Assembly: GCF_033958435.1 (NCBI RefSeq)
Contig: NC_134152.1
Location: 16,850,001 to 16,914,000, forward strand
Length of the DNA: 64,000 nucleotides
Direction of reading: 5' to 3'
Source: Carettochelys insculpta
Taxonomy: Eukaryota; Chordata; Testudines; Carettochelyidae
Below the pieces are notes generated by a model, which was given only the letters and a program-made list of their open reading frames with translations, searched no databases and had not been told where the DNA came from. Positions 1 through 10,639 of this stretch are shown piece after piece. The translations under genes and the position numbers were made by a program. Each line of letters starts with the position of its first letter. Positions within the stretch are counted from its first letter, which is position 1.

Positions 1-105
1 GAAGTGTCTACACTGCACTGTCGACTTCTGTTGAGACTTTGTCGACAGAATGCTTTAAACGTGTAGACACTCCCTGAGTCAAAACTCTCTAGTGTAGACC
101 CAGCC
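1..105. mobile_element. Harbinger-type MITE, one terminal arm
   Basis: The window opens inside a short element that ends near 105 with a terminus reading, on the minus strand, GGCTGGGTCTACACTAGAG. This is the same GGCTNNGTCTACAC terminus seen at about a dozen other places here. An internal copy of the motif lies near 60-69. The other arm is outside the window, so no target-site duplication can be checked. Confidence 0.6.
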
Positions 106-645
106 CTAAGGTATATGAACTTAGGGAGGTGCACTCTTAGCTGAGTCTTACCACTGACTTCAGCCTCAGGGATACCCTGGATTCACCCAGCTGGAGCCGT
201 ATCCACCATAGCGCTGGTGTGGGGCACCAGGATGGGACTCCCCACAGCAGAAGGGATATAAGCATTTCAAAGAGCTTCTTATTTCATTAAAGCCTTGTCC
301 TTTTGACAATAATTCTGAATTTCAAAGACTGTGGGCCATTTAGATCACCCAAAGGAATATCGGGTTAATTGTCAACAGCATAGGATGAAAATACATTGCC
401 GCCAATAAGCATCAGACAAAGAAGATAAAAAGCAAAGCACAATGTGTTGTCCTCAATGACCTATTCTTGGCAACTCAGTCAGTACAATTCTGGCAAGTTC
501 AGGTTCCAGAATGAGAGTCACCAATGGCATTGGCATTATGAGTTAGGTATGAAAACCTCAATGTACTTAGACACGGTTTAAGACAACTTTCACTCTCCTA
601 GACCACATGACCCCAAGTACGACTTATGCATGAGCTGCTCATGGC
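106..645. other. No recognised feature
   Basis: Unique-looking sequence of ordinary composition. I see no convincing open frame, repeat terminus or RNA gene. Confidence 0.4.
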
Positions 646-825
646 AATCATAGAATCAAAGAATCATAGAATGCTAGGACTGGAAGGGACCTCGAGAGGT
701 CATCAAGTTGGACCAAGTACTGTTTAGACCATCCTTGATAGATATTTATCTAACCTGTTCTTAAATATCTCCAGAGATGGAGATTCCACAACCTCCCAAT
801 CTTTGCTTTATCTCCTCCTGCTCTT
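646..825 (-). mobile_element. CR1 LINE 3' end
   Basis: The start carries the CR1 3' tail in reverse: repeated ATCATAGAAT units, then 'ctggaagggacctcgagagg'. The following bases match the untranslated and C-terminal end of other CR1 copies in this window, such as the one ending at 55623. It is a short 5'-truncated copy without coding capacity. The right border is approximate. Confidence 0.7.
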
Positions 826-984
826 ACCAGTTGTTTCTTCTCTGCAATTTTTACTCATGGCCATTGCAAAGACAAGGACATCAGCACCCCACAGAGTTTT
901 AGTGCTCCAAAATGTTTGTGTGTATGTTGGGGGTATCTTCTGAGTTGGAGCCCCTGCTCATTGGAGACTTCGCAGAAGAAAGAA

Positions 985-1262
985 TGCAGATGCATTGGAG
1001 TGGGTTCAGCTGAGGGCAATGAAAATGATTAGGGGCCTGAAGCACATGACCTGTGAGGAGAGGATGAGGAATCTGGGCTTATTTAATTTACAGATGAGAC
1101 AAGTGAGGGGCAATTTGATAGCATCTTTCAACTCCCTGAACAGGGGGGCTCAAAAGAGGATGGAGAGAGGCTGTTTTCTGTAGTGAAAGGGTGGCAGAAC
1201 AAAGAGCAATGGTCTAAAGTTACAGAGGGAGAGTGTATGTTAGCTCTAAGGAAAAACACCAC
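985..1262 (+). mobile_element. CR1 LINE fragment (reverse transcriptase C-terminus)
   Basis: The frame beginning at 995 gives the CR1 C-terminal region. It has the block MKMIRGLKHMTCEERMRNLG followed by GLFNLQ, and further on DLIA-like and GAQKRM segments comparable to the intact frame at 54226-55542. A stop follows at about 1181 and the copy is broken near 1262, where Harbinger sequence begins. It is a dead fragment with no catalytic domain. Confidence 0.75.
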
Positions 1263-1428
1263 AGCAACGGAGAGGGACCCCTGGTCAAGGGGCACCTTGG
1301 GATCTGGGGGTCTGGGGAGGGGGATCCAGTGAGGGGTCTGAGGAGGGGGCCCGGGGAGAGCTTTGGGGAGAGGTTTGGGCACACCCTGTCACACCCTCAT
1401 GAGAGCGCATGCTCTCCTCCCACGCAGG

Positions 1429-2034
1429 TCATGTGTTCCATTCACGCCATTCTGTTGTCCACCTGGGGGACATGGATGCAGCAGCTGTAGGATTTGCAGC
1501 ACTCAGCTTCCCGAATTGCTTTGGTGCCTTCCATATCTGCGCCCCAGACACAATGCTGTCACCCACATAAATTGGAAGGGCTACCACTTGGTGGTGCTAC
1601 AGGTGCTGGTAGACCCCAGGGGACAGTTCTGGGACATTTATGTGGGCTGGGTGGGCTGGACACATGATGCCTGGGTGTTCCAGAATTCTGTCCTCTGCCA
1701 CTGAATGGAAACTGGGACATACCTCCCACCGTGGGAACACCAGGTTGGGGATGTTACCATGCCTCTGTGCATGATGGTAGATGCTGCCTACACCCTGCAG
1801 TCTTGGTTAATGTACCCCTACACCGGCCACGCTGACCCCACTCAGGAGCTATTCAACCAGGCCCACCATGTGGTGGAGTGGGCCTTCGGGCGCCTTAAGG
1901 GCCGGTGGTGCCGCTGCCTCTTCCAGCTCATGGTCAGCCTCCAGAATGCCCTGCAGGTGGCGGGTGCCTGCTACATCCTCCACAACATTATGGAGGGAAA
2001 GAGTGAGGCATTTGTCCCACGGTGGGCAGCTTAG
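1429..2034 (+). pseudogene. Harbinger DDE transposase exon 2, decayed
   Basis: A pyrimidine-rich stretch and 'cccacgcag' form a splice acceptor at 1428, at the same place as the exon 2 acceptor of the transposase at 35921. The exon aligns by eye with that copy over LSFPNCFGAF, GWTHDAWVFQNS, a YILHN-like segment and VVEWAFGRLKGRW. The second catalytic Asp (THDA) and the Glu (VVEWAFG) remain. The first Asp, in the GALDGTH position, is lost, since the sequence reads GAFHICAP. A stop after SVLCH and frame changes near 1470-1560 inactivate it. Confidence 0.8.
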
Positions 2035-2373
2035 TCTGGGCCCGGCTTCAAACAGCCAGCCCCTGGCCCAAGCCACCAGGCCCACCAGAATGGGATCCAT
2101 GTAAGGTAGGCCCTCCAGGAGGCCTTCAGACATGGGCCACAGTGACCCCCGCACCCACAGCATCCCTTGCAAGCCTGCCCACACATACATCCTTCACCAC
2201 CCCCCAACCACACCCAGCCACACACACATACATCCACCCTCCACCTCCCCCCACCTCAACAAGAGCACAGGACACAAGGCTGATGCAAAAATTAAACTTT
2301 GACTTTCACTATCAATTTAGTGTGGTCTAATAAAATCAAAACCAAACTAGCTACGGCAGGGAGCAGGGGCAAA

Positions 2374-2870
2374 CTATGTACAGTGGATGGGCTGGGTAAA
2401 AAGGAAGCAGTGCAACAGGTGGGAAAGGGGGACATCAACCTGAGGGGGGGAGGGGGATATCAATCTGGGGGGGAATAAGGGCACTACTTCAGGGCAAGGG
2501 TTGATGGCTGCAAGCCCTGTTGGCCCCAGGATCCCCTCCCACTGCAGTTTGGGGTCCCAGCAGGGCTGGGAAAGGGTGGGCAGCAAGGGGAGGAAGGGCC
2601 TTGGGGGAGGGCCAGACTCAGCAGGGGCAGGGATTGGGGTGGGCTCGGTGGGGGGCAGAAGCGGTGGCAGGATCAGCAGAGGGGTGGGCAGGGGAAGCAG
2701 GTGGCCCAGGAGCTCCAAATGCTCCCACAGGACCGTGATCATCTCCCACAGGTGGCCCAGCAGGTCATCCGGTGCAGCCTTCTGCCATGCATGGTGTGCC
2801 TCATCCATTCAAAGGTGCTGCTCTACCAGCTCCATCTAGTGACTGGTGCCATCATCCTTACCATCTTGCT
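2374..2870 (-). pseudogene. Harbinger Myb-like partner, C-terminal exon
   Basis: The minus strand reads a QLEVEQHL-like helix, then MDEAHHAWQKAAPDD, LLGHLWEMI and a proline-rich tail ending near 2374. This parallels the C-terminal exon of the partner gene at 37088-37638 (QLEVAEQHLQLQERALAW, then AYMDTFNHLVDYLAP and a Pro/Ala-rich tail). The position, converging on the transposase, is also the same. The Myb domain exon is absent from this fragment. Confidence 0.6.
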
Positions 2871-3143
2871 GTCGTGCCCTCCTACTCCAGGCCCCTTGTG
2901 GTGTTGCTTGAGGGTGGTGAGCAGTCATCCTCCTCTGCTGGGTGTCCAGGACCATGGATAGGATGGGGATCTTCCAGCCCTCCTGTGGTGTGGTTGCAGG
3001 GATAGAGAGGAGGATGCAGTCAGTCCCATGTTATGGTCCAGCCACCCCCAGGCATGCAGCTTGTGGTGCTGTACAGAGGAGCAGGTGCTGCATGTTTCTG
3101 GTGGCCATTGTGGCATGCTGGGAGCCATGGCCACCTGTGTAGC

Positions 3144-3320
3144 CAAATGTGAAGCCAAATATTATTTTAATTAATACTGTAATATATTTATGTTTCATTT
3201 TGAACTAAGAGCTATTTCTTGCAATATTTTATGCTGAGTATTTCATTTAATTTTGGTGTGCCAGGAAAAATTGGGGATCTTAAAAGTGTGCCATGTGGTG
3301 AAAAAGTTTGGGAAGCGCTG
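3144..3320. mobile_element. hAT-type terminus, partial
   Basis: The right end, read on the minus strand, is CAGCGCTTCCCAAACTTTTT followed by CACC and GGCACAC, which is the style of a hAT terminal repeat. The adjacent eight bases are ctttatgg, but no matching duplication is visible on the left, so this is a truncated end. The interior is AT-rich and non-coding. Confidence 0.4.
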
Positions 3321-4399
3321 CTTTATGGAGTGTAGATTCTCACATGAGATTTCTGAGACTCTGAAATTGATAGCTCCCACTGCTTCTTTTGCCTCCCAGG
3401 TGCCTGTTTTGTTTTGTTTTTTAAATAACACATCAGGAAGAGAAGTGATTGTGGGGACTTTTTGTCCCTGCTCAGGTTCTTGTGGGTCCAGGGAGGGGCC
3501 TCAGATGGGTCAGTTATGCTTTAATATATTTATATAGTTTTACACAAGAAGTAATAAAAATCTTCTTTCAGATGGAGGTTTGGTTTTCCAAGTCAGTTCA
3601 GAGAGTAGAACAAAAGTGTTTGCACAGCATGTTTTTGATGAAGTGACAATACAGTAATTGAGACTGTCAGGATTTGGCAATATTTGTAGTGTGTGGAAAA
3701 AGAATATAAATAGTTTATAAGTGGAAACTGAGAAGTAAATTCAATACACAATGTTGTAAGTGAACTTTTAACAGAATTTTCCCCCTAATCTAAAAATATT
3801 TTATTCATAATCTTGTTAAACTAAAATATCAGGGTGTAGATTTCCCTAGGAAGCTCAGTGCAGGATATAGCTATAGCAAATTATAAAAGAAAGGTAAGTT
3901 CACACTCCTGCAAATTGCAGACCTAATCTCTTCTCTTTTTGGAGATGAGAAACACATCAACGTCACTGCAATGTGTCCACTAATTTAAACAGTGAGTAGC
4001 TGTGTGTAAGTGGCTCTATGTAATGAATGAGAATAAAATCCCTGAAGATTCCATTGGAACTGAAACTGGTTAACACTGAAGTGGTAAATGTCTCATTGAT
4101 TTAAGCATTGATCAGGTGATGCAATAAAATACCCGCGTGTGAGCATCCCCTCAAGGGGTAAGAAACAGTACCAAACACTTACATGGCATGCTAAAATGAG
4201 GACTAATATATACAGCTGAAAGCAGCATGTGGACATTTTCTATAATTCTGGAATCTAAATCCATGGGAAACCTTAGGCTCTTGATAGATTAAAACAAAAC
4301 TGAATGTTTAAACAAACATAGTAAGCACACTAAGGGAATGTGGTTGAGAGCCAATTGCTGTACGGTGCGTGTATAGAAAGACCATACTCAATGGCTTGC
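3321..4399. other. No recognised feature
   Basis: AT-rich DNA with only short, unconvincing open frames. I see no terminal repeats or RNA genes. Confidence 0.4.
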
Positions 4400-4779
4400 T
4401 GTAAAAAATGGGAGGATGAATCATGAGTGGTTCCACAGGAGTCTATCCTGGGTCTGTAGGTATTCAACATGTTCATTAATAGTTTTTCTCATGGAGTGGA
4501 GAGTAGGCTTATGAAATTAAAGATGACACTAAACTGGAAGGGGTTGCTAGCACTTGGGAGGACAGGATTAGAATTCAGCATGACCTTAACTAGTTGTAGA
4601 CTTTGTCTGAAATCAGTAAGATGAAAGTTTATAAGGAGAAATGCAAAGTACTACTTTTTTGTGAACTTTAAAAGGGAGATAACTGGGTAGTTTTTACTAC
4701 TGCTCAAAAGGATCTGGGGGTTATAGTGGATCACAAAGTGATGGAGTGGTAAAAAAGACTAATAGGCTTATCTGCTCAT

Positions 4780-4992
4780 AGGAATAAGGGGATTTCAAAG
4801 TTGGCGGGGTCCTTTTGAAAAGGAGCCCCATTTGGACAAGCTGTGTGGCAGAGAGCCACGGCACTTTTGAAGTACCGCAGCTGGTGGCATGCTAATGAGG
4901 CACTGGATATGTATTTCAGCACCTCATTAGTAATCTTCAAAATGGCTGTTTGCTTGGCTATTTCGCAGATTTGGGCTAGTGTAGATGTAGCC
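4780..4992. mobile_element. Half-length GTCTACAC MITE
   Basis: It starts at AGGAATAAGGGGATTTC and ends at 'gtgtagatgtagcc', a diverged copy of the common terminus in reverse. It corresponds to one arm of the palindromic elements at 4996-5323 and 6237-6634. Length is 213 bp, close to the half copies at 41409-41622 and 59766-59981. No 3-bp duplication flanks it. Confidence 0.6.
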
Positions 4993-4995
4993 TCT

Positions 4996-5323
4996 GGCTG
5001 TGGCCACACTTGGCCAAAACTTCAAAATGGCCATGCAAATGGCCATTTTGAAGACTACAAATGATGCACGGAATTGAATATTCAGTGTCTCATTAACATT
5101 TGGATGCTTCCGGCCGTGGCACTTTAAAAGCACTGCTAGCGAACACTTGCAGTGGGGCGTGGCGCGGCTACACAGTGGTCCTTTCGAAAGGACCCTACAC
5201 TTTTTGAAATCCCCTTATTCCCCTCCAGTGAGAGGAATAAGGGGATTTCAAAAGGTGCAGAGTAATCTTCGAAAAGGCCATTTGCATGGCAATTTCAAGT
5301 TTTGGCCAAGTGTGGCCACAGCC
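4996..5323. mobile_element. Palindromic MITE, Harbinger-type, TSD TCT
   Basis: The ends are GGCTGTGGCCACACTTGGCC and its reverse complement, and the interior is a long imperfect palindrome centred near 5225. TCT lies directly before (4993-4995) and after (5324-5326), which fits the 3-bp duplication of PIF/Harbinger elements. The right arm is internally shortened, dropping from 'ggtgcagag' straight to 'taatcttcgaaaaggcc'. It inserted at the outer end of the half element at 4780-4992. Confidence 0.75.
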
Positions 5324-5805
5324 TCTAAGAAAGATGGGGAGAAATTAGAAGAAGTCCAGAGGAGAACAATAAAAATGATAAAAGGTTTAGAAAACCTGAC
5401 TTATGAGGCAAGACTAAGAAATCTGGGTATGTTTAGTTTTGAGAAAAGAAAACTGTGGTGTGTGGTGGTGAGGGGGTGATGATTGCAGTTTTCAACTATG
5501 TTAAGGGCTGTTATAAAGAAGACAGTATTCAATTGTCCTCTTTTTCCAATTAAGGCAGGACAAGAAGCTTAGTCTTAGTCTGTGGTGAGGGAGACCTAGG
5601 TCAAATATGAATAAAAGCTTTCCAATTGTGAGGATAGCTAACTGCTGAAATAGGCTCCCGAGGGAGGCTGTGGGATCCCCATTAATGGAGGATTTTAACA
5701 AACTCCTGTCAGTGATGGTCTAGTTTAACTGGTCCTGATTAAGCTCAGCTGGCTTGCATTGTTGGCCTCTCCAGGCCCCATCCAGCTCTAAATTCCTGTG
5801 ATAAA

Positions 5806-6233
5806 TACGATCTGTGCCTCAGGGAAGATTGCTCTCTGGAGGTTTCAAAGCAGGTGGAATTTTTATCACGTTTGATCTTTCTCAGCAGATGCTTGTAAAC
5901 AGAGCTCAGATTATGATGCTAAAATGAAAATGGCCCTGGTGTACCACAGGGAATAATACTATTCAGCCATTCTCTTCCACCTAATACGTTCCAGAAACAG
6001 CAACAAGGAACTCAGCCAAAGATTTTAGAAATTTGACGTCTTTGTGCCATTGGGAATAATAGTATTATTGTGACCTATTTTACAGAGCTTTTGTTTTTAT
6101 TTGGTTTCAAAATATGGCTTATCTGAACATTTCAGAAATGGAAGCATGTGACAATAGGGGAAACTAGGGCAGTGGCATGCACTGTCGCTGATCAAGAATT
6201 TTCTGAAATCCTCCTTGTACTGTTCCAATGATC
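5806..6233. other. No recognised feature
   Basis: Ordinary non-coding sequence between a CR1 3' end and a MITE. Confidence 0.4.
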
Positions 6234-6236
6234 ACT

Positions 6237-6634
6237 GGATGGGTCTACACGTTCCCCTTCCTTTTGAAAGGGGCATGTTAATGAGCAGGTTCAAAATATA
6301 CTAATGAGGCGCTGCAATGAACATGCAGCGCCTCATTAGCATAATGGCGGCCACCGCTATTCGAAAGTACAGCTTTTCAAATCGTGCGCCACCCGTGGAG
6401 ACAGGACCTTCTGGTGATCGGAAGAAGGGCTTTCAAAAACTGGGGGGTGGGTCCTTTTGGAAGGTGCCATCTCCACGGGCGGTGCACTATTCGAAAAGCC
6501 GCACTTTCAAATCGCCGCGGCCGCCATTATGCTAATGAGGCGCTGCATATTCACTGCAGTGCCTCATTAGCATATTTTGACCCTGCTCATTAACATGCCC
6601 CTTTCGAAAGGAAGGGGAACGTGTAGACCCAGCC
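6237..6634. mobile_element. Palindromic MITE, Harbinger-type, TSD ACT
   Basis: The terminal repeats are GGATGGGTCTACACGTTCCC on the left and, reading inward from the right, GGCTGGGTCTACACGTTCCC. ACT is duplicated exactly at 6234-6236 and 6635-6637. The arms pair over most of their length ('atgaggcgctgc' occurs in both). The right arm (about 6418-6634) is a complete unit of the half-element type, and the left arm is shorter. There is no coding capacity. Likely mobilised by a Harbinger transposase, by inference from the TSD and termini. Confidence 0.85.
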
Positions 6635-6771
6635 ACTATATTAGATCTCTTTTCTCGTCCTTTCTCTCCTCCTTCTCTTTTAAAACGACACTTTTAATTC
6701 TTGGATGTCAATGGAATTTGTCTGTTTCAGAAAAATTGTCCTTGTTCTTCACTAAGTTAGATAATATAGAC

Positions 6772-7589
6772 CCACCAATCTCATCTGGCCCCTCAGATCT
6801 TTTTACCCAGCCCTGGAGATCCCAGCTGAGGAGCAGAGCTGGGGGATTGCCTTGGCCTGCTGCACGTGGGCAGTGGCTCCCCACAGTTCCTGGAAGCAGG
6901 GGCAGTGAGGGGGGTTCTGCACCATCATTGCTCTGCAGCTCTCACTGGAGGGGAGCTGCAGCCTATCCAACCTATGGGGGCAGTGTCTGTGGGTAGGGCA
7001 TTGTGCACAGCTTCCTGGCTCCACCTCTATACGCGAGCTGGAAGATGGATGAGTCGCTGCTTCCAGGAGCTGCTTCTGGTAAGTACTACCTGGATCCTGC
7101 ATGCCTAAGACCCTCCACATTCCAATCTCCTGCCCCAGCCCCGATATCCCTCCCACCCTCTAGCTCAGCCCAGAGAATCCTTCTGCACCCCAAGCCCCCA
7201 TCCAGTCACAGCCTCACTCCTCCCATGTCTCAGTGCCTGACTGAGCTCTCACCGTGAACTCTGTCGTTCCAGCCCAGAGCACCTTCCTGCATCCCAAAAC
7301 CCTCATCCCTAGCCCAACCCCAGAGCCTGGAGCCCTGATCCCCCAATGCACCCCAAGTCCCTGCTCTAGCCCAGAACCCCATCCTGCTCCCTGAACCTCT
7401 CAATTCTATCACAAATCACTTCATGCGCCCTGAACCCCTCATTTCTTCCCCTGCCTCAAAGCCCACATACCCAGCCCAAACCCACACTCCCTCCTGCACT
7501 CCAACCCCCACATCTGTGAGCATTCATGGCTCTCCACACAATTTCCATATCGAGATGTTGCTCTCAGGACAAAAAAATTGCCCACCCTG
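6772..7589. mobile_element. Non-autonomous hAT element
   Basis: The right end reads, on the minus strand, CAGGGTGGGCAATTTTTTTG, a typical hAT terminus. The following ATATAGAT (7590-7597) matches ATATAGAC at 6764-6771 in seven of eight bases, a likely 8-bp duplication. The left terminus is diverged (ccaccaatctcatctggccc). The interior is C-rich and low in information, with no transposase. Confidence 0.55.
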
Positions 7590-7597
7590 ATATAGAT

Positions 7598-8510
7598 AAC
7601 GGTGGTGGTAGGAAACAAGACTCCAGTTATGGAGAGGGGCAAGGAGAGTGAAATTATGAGACCAAAAATATCCCACACGCCAAAATTGTCAGTTTGGCAG
7701 AAAATGGATGACCAAAACAGTATCCATAATTAAAGTGCTATTTTCTTCAACTGTGCCTACTTTTTGAAGGAGAATTGTTGGATTAGTCCCATTTTTTTCA
7801 GAAAAGTCTTGAGGAAATTTGTAAATATTAAGGAATAATTACTCTAGCTCTATTAACTGGGCAGATAATTAAAATATTAGCCAAATGTATTTTATCTTGA
7901 AATCCATGGAATTAGTCAACTAATATATGATGAGTTGCTGTAATCATGATTTTAAAAACACTATTGCCAGTTATGCAAAATGGAAAAGAGATGCCTCAAA
8001 ATACTGTTCTTTCTCTGTTTCTCACTTATCCTCTGCCAGATAAACAAAAATCCTCCATCTATCTCTGTTACAGTGCACAGCATGTCTGACATATAAAATT
8101 AGTTTTTCTCTACAAACTGAGCAATATTTGGTCAAGAGACATCAGTCAATCAATTAGCGCCTGGGTTAACTGGGATTTTTTCCAGACCATATTAATATTA
8201 ATATGTCTTTGAAATTGCAAAAATCGACCATCATTCAAGAACATTAAATGTCCTAACTTAAATGAAAGAAGACTAATCAAACCTATTATACAGTCCTAAG
8301 CATAGGATCTGATTCTGCCACAGTTATTGAAGTTAATCACCTTTACTTATTCCCCATGTAGTGCTTTTGACTATAAAAAGAAGGTACTATTCAAGGAAAG
8401 AGTGGTACAAGAAGACACCTTAAATTGCCACTGTCTGTATTAGTATTGCAGATAGAGACCTGTGAACTGTTTAATAAAAAACTGATAAAGTTACCATCAA
8501 TTTTAAACAT
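7598..8510. other. No recognised feature
   Basis: AT-rich sequence without credible open frames or repeat termini. Confidence 0.4.
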
Positions 8511-8954
8511 ACAGGCTATATCTACATTAGGAGATAAAATCAATTTTTAATAAATTGATTTTTAACCTCGTTCTTATGAATTCAAATTGTGTCCACAAAG
8601 CTTCTTGAAATTTGACCCAGCCTTTTTCCAGGTTGAGTTTCCACTTCCGCATTGCCCTGTGCAAGTTCAACTTTGGGAGCAGTGCATTGTGGGTACCTAT
8701 CTGACAATACCTTAGCCCTGGTTGCTTGTGGGTGTTTCAAGTTTGAATCCCAGAATGCAAAGCACTGTCCCAGATTTCAGAGCACCAGTACCTGCACAAA
8801 AATGAACTGGAGATCGTGCCATTTCCTGCTGTAGCATTCCAGTGCAAGCATGGATCCTCAGATGCTTCAACTCATAGCACACATAGTTTTGGCAACTACG
8901 CTGGCTGTCACACAATTTTGCCTTCCATTACAAAGCTCAGTGATGGTTCAGTAT

Positions 8955-8992
8955 CATAATGATGATGATGATGATGATGATGATGATAATGG
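8955..8992. repeat. ATG trinucleotide microsatellite
   Basis: About eleven consecutive GAT/ATG units lie in the 5' part of the decayed Harbinger, before its transposase. Confidence 0.9.
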
Positions 8993-9246
8993 TGTGGAAG
9001 AGTAAATCTCTTAACCACAGTCCAAGAACTCAGAGCTGCTGGCTGCCCTGGATGCATTGTTGAGAGTGGAGTGGCAGTTTTGGACTTGTGAGGCCAGCAC
9101 ACACTGGTGAAACCACATTGTTTTGGAGTCCTGGGAGGACCAGCCGGGGGTGCAGAACTTTCGCATGTGCAAGTCCACTCCTATGGAACTGTGTGATGTG
9201 CTGGCCCCCACCATGAAGCTCAGCAATACAAGAATGAGGCCGGCTT

Positions 9247-9998
9247 TAACACCTCAGAAGTGAGTGGCAATCACTCTGGGGAAGTCTGCAATGCCCGACA
9301 GTTACTGGTCAGTGGCAGATCAGTTCAGGGTGGGCAGATCTACAGTGGGGTCTGAGGTGATGCAGGTGGCCCATGCAATCTGTTGGCATCTCCTCAGGAA
9401 GTCCATGACCCTGGGAGATGTACAGGCAATAATGGATGGCTTTGCTGCCCAGGGGTTTCCTAACATGGTGGGGCAAAAGATGGCACACACATCCCCATCC
9501 TGATCTCAGCCCACCTGGCCTCTGAGTATATAAACCCAAAGGGGCACTTCTCAATGGTGTTGCAGGGGTTGGTAGATTACAAAGGTTGTTTCACCGACAT
9601 CATCGTTGGATGGTCAGGGAGGGTTCATGATGTGCCCATCTTCTGAAATTCTGGGCTGTGCAGAAAGCTCCTGGGTGAGACTCTTTTCCCAGACCAGAAG
9701 ATCATGATTGGTGATGTGGAGATGTCTATTGTAATATTGGGTGACACTGCTTACCCTCTGCTCCCTTGTCTTATGAAGCCCGACACAGGAGACCTGGACC
9801 CCAGCAAGGAGAACTTCAATCACAGACTCAGCTGGGGCAGAATGGTTTGTGAATGACTCTTTGGCCATTTAAAAGTGAGGTTCAAATGCTTATTGACCTG
9901 CCTGGATCTTTCTGAAGCTAATGTCCCCACCATGGTTAGACCTCGTGTTATTTTCCACATCTTTTGTGAAACCAAGTTGGAGACTTTCCCGTCCATCT
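9247..9998 (+). pseudogene. Harbinger DDE transposase, decayed, without the usual intron
   Basis: The frame shows MPDSYWSVADQFRVGRSTVG, then EVMQVAHAICWHL, FAAQGFPNMVGQ, a VHDVPIF segment with a stop before NSGLC, and RMVCE followed by a stop and LFGHLKVRF. These are the helix-turn-helix region and DDE landmarks of PIF/Harbinger transposases. The second Asp (VHD) and the Glu (MVCE) are visible. The first Asp is not, because the GALDGTH site reads VGQKMAHT. EVM and QVAHAI are contiguous, whereas the copy at 35267-36679 has a 161-bp intron there. AATAAA follows at 10164-10169. Confidence 0.8.
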
Positions 9999-10246
9999 GA
10001 AATTTCAAAGCTGAGGCCATAGGCAGGGCTTACTCACAGCCACCTACACAACCATCCACCAGTAGCCACGCTGAGGCAGCAGCAATAAAGGATCCTTTAA
10101 AACATAGCTTCATGAATGATCTGTCACACACATGCTATCCATGTATTTCTCTGTTGTAATGCCAATAAATCACACTGTGTCTTTTAATGAATTAGTGATT
10201 TTACTTGGTGGGGGGAGGTTAAGTTGGAGTAAGTAGAATGCATGTG

Positions 10247-10535
10247 GTGGGCAGCTGTGCCTTCAACCCTCCCGCAAGCCATCTAGTTCCATCAACCGCA
10301 TGTCCGCTGTGGACCTGGGCATATTGGTGGGCAGCTGTGCCTTCAGGCCTCCCCCAACCCCCTCAGGTTCCCTGTGCTGCAAGTCTGGTGTGGACCCGGG
10401 CATAGCGGTGGGCAGCTGTGCCTTCAGTCATCCCTCAAACTGCCCGGTTCCATCAGCCATGCATCTGCTGCGGACCTGGGCATATTGGTGGGCAGCTGTG
10501 CCTTCAGCCCTCTTCCAAATCCCACTATTATTTGT
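10247..10535. repeat. 80-bp tandem repeat, about 3.6 units
   Basis: Units start with GTGGGCAGCTGTGCCTTCA at 10247, 10327, 10408 and 10488, so the period is 80-81 bp. Each unit also carries a 'gacctgggcatattg'-like segment at its end. The fourth unit is partial. The array lies between the convergent 3' ends of the two Harbinger genes. Confidence 0.9.
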
Positions 10536-10639
10536 GTTCCCTGCCACACCTGCACTGCCACAAAATCACACTGAGCTCAGAGGAATGATTTTATTTTGGT
10601 GGGAGGAGAGGTTTAAGTGGCAGGGAAAAGAAGCCTTCT

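Larger units (their letters stand above)
1263..3143 (+). mobile_element. Old PIF/Harbinger transposon fragment
   Basis: This fragment keeps the internal organisation of the nearly intact element at 34909-39556. A G-rich intron end is followed by a transposase exon on the plus strand, an AATAAA at 2329-2334, and then the C-terminal exon of a Myb-like partner on the minus strand. Both terminal repeats and the Myb-domain exon are missing. Stops and frameshifts in both genes show it is old. The borders are inferred from the neighbouring CR1 (left) and hAT-like sequence (right). Confidence 0.75.
4400..5805 (+). mobile_element. CR1 LINE fragment split by MITEs
   Basis: Before 4780 the sequence matches the middle of CR1 reverse transcriptase: 'ttcaacatgttcattaatag', a degenerate 'gatgacactaaact' (the DDTKL region) and 'gatctgggggttatagtgga'. 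After 5326 it continues with the frame EVQRRTIKMIKGLENLTYEA and on to a 3' end near 5800 ('ggccccatccagctctaaa'). The MITE block at 4780-5323 therefore lies inside one CR1 copy. Multiple stops make it dead. Confidence 0.75.

Noticed and set aside
10247..10535. CRISPR-like array
   Set aside because: The whole 80-bp unit is repeated, there are no unique spacers, and the context is a eukaryotic transposon.
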